Shown: piece after piece, positions 57,301-64,000 of the stretch
Position numbering within the stretch: the stretch's first letter is position 1
How the letters are laid out: every line of letters begins with the position of its first letter
NCBI GenBank assembly: GCA_037962975.1
Contig: CM075670.1
Coordinates: 155,748,501-155,812,500, forward strand
Direction of reading: 5' to 3'
Length of the DNA stretch: 64,000 nucleotides
DNA from: Clitoria ternatea
Lineage: Eukaryota; Streptophyta; Magnoliopsida; Fabales; Fabaceae
Made by a program: the position numbers and the translations under genes
Notes under the pieces: model-generated
What the model saw: the letters and a program-made list of their open reading frames with translations, nothing else
What the model was told of the DNA's origin: nothing
The model's database searches: none

Positions 57301-58902
57301 CACACAAAGTTGAATTATACCTTGTACATCAAACTTTCCTCTATCAAGAGAAGGGAAAATAACGGTCTGTTGTTGACAATCAACTATGACTTTATTGGTA
57401 GAAAGCCAATCCATACCAAGTATAATCTCCAATCCCTTCATAGGCAAGCAAATAAAAAATGCAACAAATTTTCTCCCATCTAGGAGCATATTAACATTAT
57501 CGCACCGGTTAACTGATCTAAGACAAGTACCGGTTGGAGTGGTAATCATAAGAGCATTTTTCATTAGACACACCGGTAATCTCAATCGACGAACACAATC
57601 CTCAGATATAAAAGAGTGGGTCGCACCCGAATCGTAAATGACATGAACTGAATGTCCAAGGATTTCACACTTACTTTCAATCAGATTTTCTGCTCATGCT
57701 GCTTCCTCACCGGTCACAGCAAATACTCTCCCGGTATTAGGTTGACGATCTCCTCCATCCCTATTTCCATCATTAGCATCATTACCATTTCCTCGACCGT
57801 TGCCACGCCTTCCACCATTATAGCCACCTCGGCCACCACGTCGACCGCCATTATTTCCATTACCACGGCCTCGACCACCATTATAACCTCCGCGGTTCAC
57901 ATAAGCAGGTGCATTAGCACGATTAGGAGCATTAACTTGCATATGAGCCCGCCTAGTAAGCAAAGGACAGGCAGGGTGAGTATGTCCCACTTGGTCACAA
58001 TTAAAACACACCACGTCATCCCGTTGTGCACAATCTCGAACATAATGAGGTCCTCCACATCTGTAGCATCTCGGCCCATTGGCATTTGTATTGCCCCGGC
58101 CAAAAGTGTTACCACGTCCACCGCCTCTAGCTTGGACATTAGAATGGGCACCCCCCTGAAAGCGTCCTCCTCTAAAATTTCCTTGCCTCTTGAAACTAGA
58201 AGTTTGACCCTTCAGCTTAGAGTCAAATTTAGAATATTGAGAGGGAGCATGTTCTTCATAGATGCGGCACTTATTCACAAGCACCGTGAAACTTCGAATC
58301 TCTTGGTGACATATAGCCCTTTGAATATCGGAGCGTAACCCATTTTCAAACTTCACGCATTTTGACACTTCAGTTCCCTCTTGTTGAAAAGGAGGGTAGA
58401 ATTCACAAAGTTCTTCAAACTTGGAAGCATACTCTTCCACCGTCAGCGTGCCTTGCTTGAGTTCCATGAACTCGAGTTCTTTCTTGCTCTTATAACTTTC
58501 GGGCACATATTTCCTCATAAGTTCTCGCTTAAAGTTCTCCCAAGTTAAGGGAATCGCAGCAGCATTCATTCTATTCTTGGCGAGTCTCCACCAAGTCTCT
58601 GCTTCATCCCTCAGCATAAAAACAACATACTCCACTTTCTGGAGCTCATTGCATTCAAAGCTATCAAAGATCCGCTCAACATTCCGGATCCAACCATAGG
58701 CTTGCTCAGGCCTAAATCCACCATGAAATTCAGTAGGTTTTCGCTTTAAAAACATGTCAAGGCCCTGAGTACCTTGAACAACCATAGGAGCAGATGGTCT
58801 TTCTGCCTCTTGTCTCTCACGGTTTTGCGATTCGAGGAGATCCGCAAAACGATTCAGGGCTCTAGCTATAGCGTCATCATTATCTTGACGACGACGGGCC
58901 AT
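54307..58902 (-). pseudogene. Chromovirus gag-pol polyprotein, three in-frame stops
   Basis: The start chosen is ATG 58902 (MARRRQDNDDAIAR). Gag follows (FRPEQAYGWIRNVERIF, ETWWRLAKNR), with CCHC knuckles CYRCGGPHYVRDC and CFNCDQVGHTHPAC. A TGA at 57694-57696 precedes protease (VIYDSGATHSF). Reverse transcriptase has VDYRQLNKLT and the FIDD box (VVVFIDDILVYSK). RNase H has VVYCDASKHGLG. A TAG at 55858-55860 precedes integrase (zinc site HPSVTKMYRDI...CLTCQEAK, core MDFVSGLP, SDRDPRF, AYHPQTDGQSERTIQ). A TGA at 54646-54648 precedes the C-terminal chromodomain-like region (VKRLRNKMVPLVKVAW, TLTWEREDD). All four pieces share one frame and no indel is seen. The frame ends at TAA 54307-54309, overlapping the LTR edge. 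Confidence 0.92.
54312..54326 (-). other. Polypurine tract of the Tekay-like element
   Basis: The minus strand reads ttttagggggagtggat immediately before the LTR. It is also translated as the last residues of the polyprotein. Confidence 0.85.
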
Positions 58903-58920
58903 CACAATATCTAAAATCAC

Positions 58921-59276
58921 AACATAAAATTCAACTAATATCAGTAAACTCGTTCATAAAATTCCTCTATGAGTTCACACTATAGTATTTTATTATAAAA
59001 TTTAAATTGTGACCCTCCCCCATGGAGTCCAATAGCAATATTTCATATTAAAGCCCATATGGCAGCATCATCATATCATAACATAGTATGCATTCATAGT
59101 ACATAAGATTCTTCATTGAGGGAGGATAGTGTGAAGAAGCTTAGCCGGACTTATAAAAATCACATTCAATCCATCATCAATTCATACACAATCAATCAAC
59201 AATAATAATGATTCATCAATCACATATGATTTTCCAGTAATAACAATGGCTAAACACAGTAATACAGAGCGATTAA
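58921..59276. other. Untranslated leader of the Tekay-like element
   Basis: Non-coding DNA between the gag start and the primer site. Nothing else recognised. Confidence 0.7.
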
Positions 59277-59291
59277 TGCTCTGATACCAAG
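59277..59291 (-). other. Primer binding site, initiator tRNA-Met
   Basis: The minus strand reads cttggtatcagagc next to the 5' LTR edge at 59293. Confidence 0.9.
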
Positions 59292-59647
59292 TTGTGACAC
59301 CCCAAAAATAGAGGTAAATTTTTTCACGATTTTATTATTATTAATCTATGAAACGTATGAGTGGTTAAGTCATTTATCAATTACCCTGGATCTATCAGAG
59401 ACCTATCTCATATATGAAGATATGAGAAGGTAGGTTAAAGAAATTAACTCTTAAGAAATCCATAATTAATAATAGCGGAAGTATCTTTAGTAAAATAATA
59501 TTATGGAATTAAATTCTTAAGAGATCACTCATTTAAAATTAAGAAGCCAAGGTTATCCCAAAGTGTTCATAAAGTAGGATGGAATCATGGATTAATATGA
59601 AGGCAATGGAAATAACCTGTTTAAAACATTTTGGGAGAATCAGGTCC

Positions 59648-60228
59648 CCCTCGCTCAAGCGAAATCCCAGTTCGCTTGAGCGAGCTTCGCATAGCACGCT
59701 TAGGCGAATCATTAAATGCTGAGCGAAAGAAGAAAATGAAGGTTCAGGGGTCACTTCGCTCAAGCGAACCCCAACTCGCTTGAGCGAGTATTGCAATCCT
59801 CGCTTGGGCGAAGCTAGCGAGCGTAAGGTGAAAAACGCCCAGAACCCATTCCACGCTCACTCGCTCGGGCGAAACCATCCCCGCTTAAGCGAGATTACTC
59901 CCGAGAGCCATTCCTGATAAACCCGAGAGCAAAACCTGAGACCAAAACCCTCTCGCTTGGGTGAATCCCCAGCTCGCCTGAGCGAACACCAACCAAAATC
60001 CAAACTCTGATTCTAATGTAATTTCGCTTGGGCGACTCGCTCATCCGCTTGAGCAAAAATGGAATAATGGCCCACCACTGAAGCTGGGACGATCTCGCTT
60101 GAGCGAGTCCCATTCTCGCCTAAGCGAGAATCATCCAGAATCCGAAAATTGATACAGGGGCATTCTCGCTTGAGCGAGAAGCCCTCTCGCTTGAGCGAGA
60201 AGCCCTCTCGCTTGAGCGAGTTTGACAG
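59648..60228. repeat. CGCTTGAGCG near-palindromes, 5' LTR copy
   Basis: Counterpart of 51062-51620. Three, not two, copies end the cluster. Confidence 0.9.
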
Positions 60229-61129
60229 AAAAACAGGGGAAATGCAGAAATCACCCAACTCTCTACACCAAAACTCATTCTAATCAACTTTACTCAATTT
60301 CAACACTTTATATATATCATATTACACATTTAGAACTTGTTCTGATAAATCATTCTTGTAAATTTCCATTACAACTCATCTATTGTATGAATCAACTCAT
60401 TAACTCTTCCATTTCATAAGTCTAACATTCCACATATAAACTTCATTCATTCATCAAGATATGGAGAGTTTCATCAGTCATTCATTCACAGGGTCATGAT
60501 TGAAAATGAGTCATAGACAAAAGATCTCATTTTCCTCCATGACCTCCCAAACTCATCATTCATACAATTATCCATTCTAAATCCACACTATACCAACATA
60601 CATTGTACTATATACATTACATCTATTCCACATATCTATGTAAACCAAAATATTGCCGGCTAAGGCATTCTTTACCAAAGAGGGGCCTTCTTCACACTTC
60701 TCCTCTGCAACATCTCCAAAGCATTACCTACAACACAGGAGCTAAAAAGATATACCACAGAGAGAGTGAGTATACTTTCTCAATGATGAAAACTTAAAAT
60801 TTATGATAATATATACATGAATACAATATAAACATCATCTATAAAAAAAAAACTTAAATCCATACTAATCATCAAGTATCAATTTTCTAAACATAATCAT
60901 ATATATATATATATATATATAAATCCCTTTTAATTCACAAGAACAAGTCGTCCACTAATCCAATTCACAGTTGGTTTCAACAGTAAGGTCCATTTATTTT
61001 TCATACGTTTCACTCACCAGGATATCATTCCATGCCACATTCTTATGGCTAACATACCTGCTTATGTTTTAAAAAGGCATATGCACAGACCAACTATCAT
61101 TACAACAGAGACCTCAACCACTTAAATGC

Positions 61130-61450
61130 ACATCGTCACTCCAGGATATACCCTTCGTGGCACCCCGCAAGGTGATATATTCTTCAATTTACAATATCCT
61201 CATCACTCCAGGTTTAATCCTTCGTGGCACCCCGCAAGGTGATATACTCATCAACCATATCATCATCATCACTCAGGGATATACCCTTCGTGGCACCCCG
61301 CAAGGTGATATACTCATCAATTCACAATATCATTATCATCACTCAGGGATATACCCTTCATGGCACCTCGCAAGGTGTTATGTTCAACAATTAAACCATC
61401 ATCATCACTCCGGGTCATACCCGTTGTGGCACCCCGCAAGGTGTTATATT
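61130..61450 (+). repeat. LTR tandem block, five units
   Basis: Counterpart of 52540-52790 with an added gatatacccttcgtggcacc unit between the second and third. Confidence 0.9.
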
Positions 61451-62977
61451 CAATAATATCATAACATGATCATCACATGATATGCCATTCATAGCCTAAA
61501 AAGATCTCAATCCACGATCAATCATTTTAGGCACCAAATTCAAATCCACATCACAAACACATGATATTACTTTTATTCAAGTAGACATGCCACATTACAT
61601 CATCATATACATTATCAACATACATGTTCTCATACATTTAGAAAATATACCCCCTCTCCTACCTCAAGAGAAGTAGACCTCTGGGGTTGATGTTCCCGCC
61701 TCACCAGTATTGCCAAGCCCTACACCAACCAATTACAGGGCCACATCAATTATTCATTCAAACACCAATTCAATATACATATACGTAGGTGTACACATGA
61801 TTCCTATCATGTGAAAACTATTTACCAATTTCATTCGTTTGCCTACTTAGGCTTCGGGAATTCCTTTCCTTAAATTACAATCCCTTAGTATCAAAGGCTA
61901 CAACCTAATTATTAGGTTATTCCATCTAGTAAGATCTCCACCAACACCTTGGTGAGTTTCCCACCTATTATGACTTCAAATCAACTTTATCATCATTTAA
62001 TGTATCCACCACATCACTTATAATATTCTTCCCATCAACAAATGTTAACTGTTTCAATAAATGTTATCCTTTTCAATATTTTACTTTTCCTCCTAAAATT
62101 CAAGTTTAAGGTTTTCACCAACCCACCAACCTTCATAAATGCTCATATACCTCCTTCTTTTCCCACCATAGTTATAACTACCTCATTAATCACTCATAAG
62201 CTTGTATTTATGTCAACTTATCTTTAGATTTCCACTTTTGAACTTTCCTCAACATTTCTCATACATTTATTGTGTTCTAACACCAAAACTTCAACTAATC
62301 TTCAACTTTATACTTATATACATGGAAAATGGTCATAATCTTACCTCAAGAGAAGAAAAGAGTGAGTTTGCAAAAGATGAAGAGGTTCACCCGAATTTGA
62401 GGAGGAAGGAGGAGGAAATACTTTAGTTTCCAAACTTTCTTGAAGTCTCTAAAGGTTATTAATGGAGAAAGAAGAGATATCTCCTTTTAATTTAGAATTC
62501 AAGGGCAAGAGGAAGGTGAATTATGAAGAAGAAAAGAGATATGAAGAAGAAGATAAGAAGAAGAGTGTCTACGTGAGAGAGAAGAGTACAACCGCCTTTT
62601 GAATGGAAAAAAAATGGGAATTTAATGTTTAAATTATTAATCCTTCATTAACTCTTCCGTTTTTTAACAAACAGGTTCGCCGTTCGGGCCCAAAACATAT
62701 TCTAAAAATTATTCCGAATATAAATTCGGAATCCCAATAACATTATCTACGGCCCTGACCAACGGCATCTCAATCGGAGATACTTAGTCTGACACCTATA
62801 TTTTATCCGGGTCAGTTTTCAGCTCATCTGACCACCATAATTCACCAGCAGTTTCAAAAACCTTGTTTAAGTCATTTCAAGAATTTTGGGATATTTATTA
62901 GCCCAAAGTTAATTATCCAACATTTATTTTCCTAATTTATCTTCCTATTTTAAAAAAATTCGGGGTGTTACACCCAC

Positions 62978-63962
62978 CATGAGAATGTTGCATGGATCGT
63001 TACATGATTGTCATAAACGATTCTCAATGTGATAATGGTATATATAGTCCTTCGACCTGAAGTCACTACGATTCCTGCATAAGGAGTTTATTGTTTTAAT
63101 ACAATTAAACGTCTTCTGTAACAAGAGGACTATAAAGGTTGTGATTAGGCAATGAACAAATTATGTAGAGGGATGTGAGTGATGTAGATGGGATTTGTCT
63201 CTCCTATGTGACAGGAGTGATATCTATAGGCCACTTGATGTAGTAAGACTAAGAAAACGCATGGCCATGCTAGAAAGAATAAATATTAGATATTTATTCG
63301 GATCCAGTCTACTCCGGTATCAAGTAAAATAAATTGGGCCGTACAAGGATGACGCGACCATGCCTTGGGCCCAATTAGGATATCGTGACAAAAGGAACAA
63401 ACATATTAAATAATTATCACTTATAGGTTATGTTGATAATATTCAGACATAATGATGCATTGCTAGATGCCGCTCTTATTTTATATTAATAATAAAATAA
63501 TTTATTATTAATATGACCGAGTATTTTACCTGTAGGGTCACACACATAGAGTAAGCCCATCAGAAAATGTTGTCTTATTTTAGTTGGACTAAAATAAAGC
63601 TATTGGGCCTAACTCATTTGGAACGAGTAAGGAGCCCACTTTTAGAGAGAACAAATTAGGTCAAACCTAAGCCTATAAATAGAGCATAAGATGCTCATAA
63701 GCCGTTCACTCAAGTGAGACACAAATTCACAAAAGTTGCAAGAGCTACACGCCGTCAAACTAGCAGTTGGCAAGTGTTGCGATTCTGGTGGGAGTGCTCG
63801 TGTGGACTCCTAAAGGACGAGGCTACGAATGCTTCGGTGTTCTTCAAGAGGTAATCCAAAATGAATTTTTTTGTGTTTGTTTTGTGCTTTGAAACACGAA
63901 ACTTTGCAAATCCTGTGGAATCCTTTTTTTTTCCGCTGCTTATGTTTAGGGATTCCCTAACA
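62978..63962 (+). repeat. 3' LTR of the copia derivative, second half
   Basis: Resumes the LTR at catgagaatgttgcatggat. It extends past the truncated first LTR, adding the tail with ttcaagaggtaatccaaaat and ending near ccctaaca. TATA-like cctataaatagagc is at 63671-63684. Confidence 0.8.
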
Positions 63963-64000
63963 AGCCTTACAACCGCGGTCACCTTTTGCGTTATCACTAG

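Larger units (their letters stand above)
50709..62972 (-). mobile_element. Tekay-like chromovirus (Ty3/gypsy), 12.26 kb, TSD cccac
   Basis: LTRs 50709-54311 and 59293-62972, with cccac at 50704-50708 and 62973-62977. On the minus strand: 5' LTR, tRNA-iMet primer site, one long gag-pol frame with terminal chromodomain, purine tract, 3' LTR. The LTRs are 3.6-3.7 kb and very similar. The main differences are repeat copy number and scattered substitutions. Inserted in the second LTR of the copia derivative, whose sequence runs on uninterrupted across it when compared with 48770-49876. Confidence 0.95.
59293..62972 (-). repeat. 5' LTR of the Tekay-like element
   Basis: 3680 bp, near-identical to 50709-54311. 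It has one extra 21-bp cgcttgagcgagaagccct unit near 60178-60226, a shorter (at)n tract and one extra tandem unit in 61130-61450, which together explain most of its greater length. Confidence 0.95.
48770..63962 (+). mobile_element. Copia deletion derivative (LTR - RNase H - LTR), itself interrupted
   Basis: A first LTR starts at 48770 (tgttggtgtatgcactac) and a second at 50410 (tgttggtgtatgcactatg), preceded by the purine tract agtgggagat. Only the RNase H end of pol remains between them. The second LTR is split by the Tekay-like element (50709-62972) and resumes at 62978, ending near 63962 (ccctaaca). The LTRs are clearly diverged. The base context gtcag left of the first LTR is not found after 63962, so the ends may come from recombination between copies. 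Confidence 0.8.

Noticed and set aside
57652..58338. 228-residue plus-strand ORF, Ser/Thr/Ile-rich
   Set aside because: Antisense to the chromovirus gag; composition comes from the Gly/Arg-rich zinc-knuckle region read backwards.

Overview
The window is plant nuclear DNA. It shows spliced genes with GT-AG introns, very AT-rich intergenic DNA, and dense nested transposable elements: hAT, CACTA, Ty1/copia, Ty3/gypsy with a chromodomain, and MITE-like foldbacks. It is eudicot-like; a papilionoid legume is my guess from the repeat style and cannot be proven from sequence alone. Only two ordinary host genes are readable. One is the 3' half of an AUGMIN subunit 3 (AUG3) gene on +, exons from 4861 to 15406. 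The other is a complete six-exon WAT1-related (EamA/UMAMIT-type) transporter gene on -, 25968-31115. Almost everything else is mobile DNA.

Layout. 1-1513: 3' part of a hAT transposase gene and the element's right terminus. 1514-3770: decayed copia pol remnant. 3771-15406: AUG3. Its first visible exon sits at the end of a 240-bp tandem triplication that copies the splice acceptor three times. Its largest visible intron (6672-14035) holds a MITE-like element split by a hAT-type non-autonomous element with an imperfect 8-bp target duplication, and a young antisense copia element (8887-13548, TSD gagtc). 16222-24538: a minus-strand LTR element with 2.2-kb LTRs that has no gag-pol and only one damaged ORF (plant-transposon-protein-like), split by a 2.8-kb solo LTR (TSD ctttt). 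24539-31970: AT-rich DNA, a foldback MITE, the WAT1-related gene and its promoter.

31971-44021: a 12-kb CACTA (En/Spm) transposon with 3-bp TSD ggt, CGCTA-type subterminal repeats, a mutated TNPD gene and an almost intact TNPA-like gene. It also carries an apparent host-gene fragment and a rearranged hAT end whose terminus matches the hAT at the left of the window. 44022-47683: AT-rich DNA with a Myb/SANT-like pseudogene. 47684-48769: 5' LTR, primer site and gag start of a Tat-type gypsy element, cut by a copia deletion derivative (48770-63962). Most of that element's body has been lost, leaving only RNase H. Its second LTR was in turn hit by a 12.3-kb Tekay-like chromovirus (50709-62972, TSD cccac). 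The chromovirus polyprotein frame is open except for three in-frame stops, each of a type a single C-to-T change can produce.

Insertion order is readable: Tat remnant, then copia derivative, then Tekay. Likewise: single-ORF LTR element, then solo LTR; MITE, then hAT; CACTA, then or together with the internal hAT fragment. No CRISPR, tRNA, rRNA or bacterial-type features were seen.
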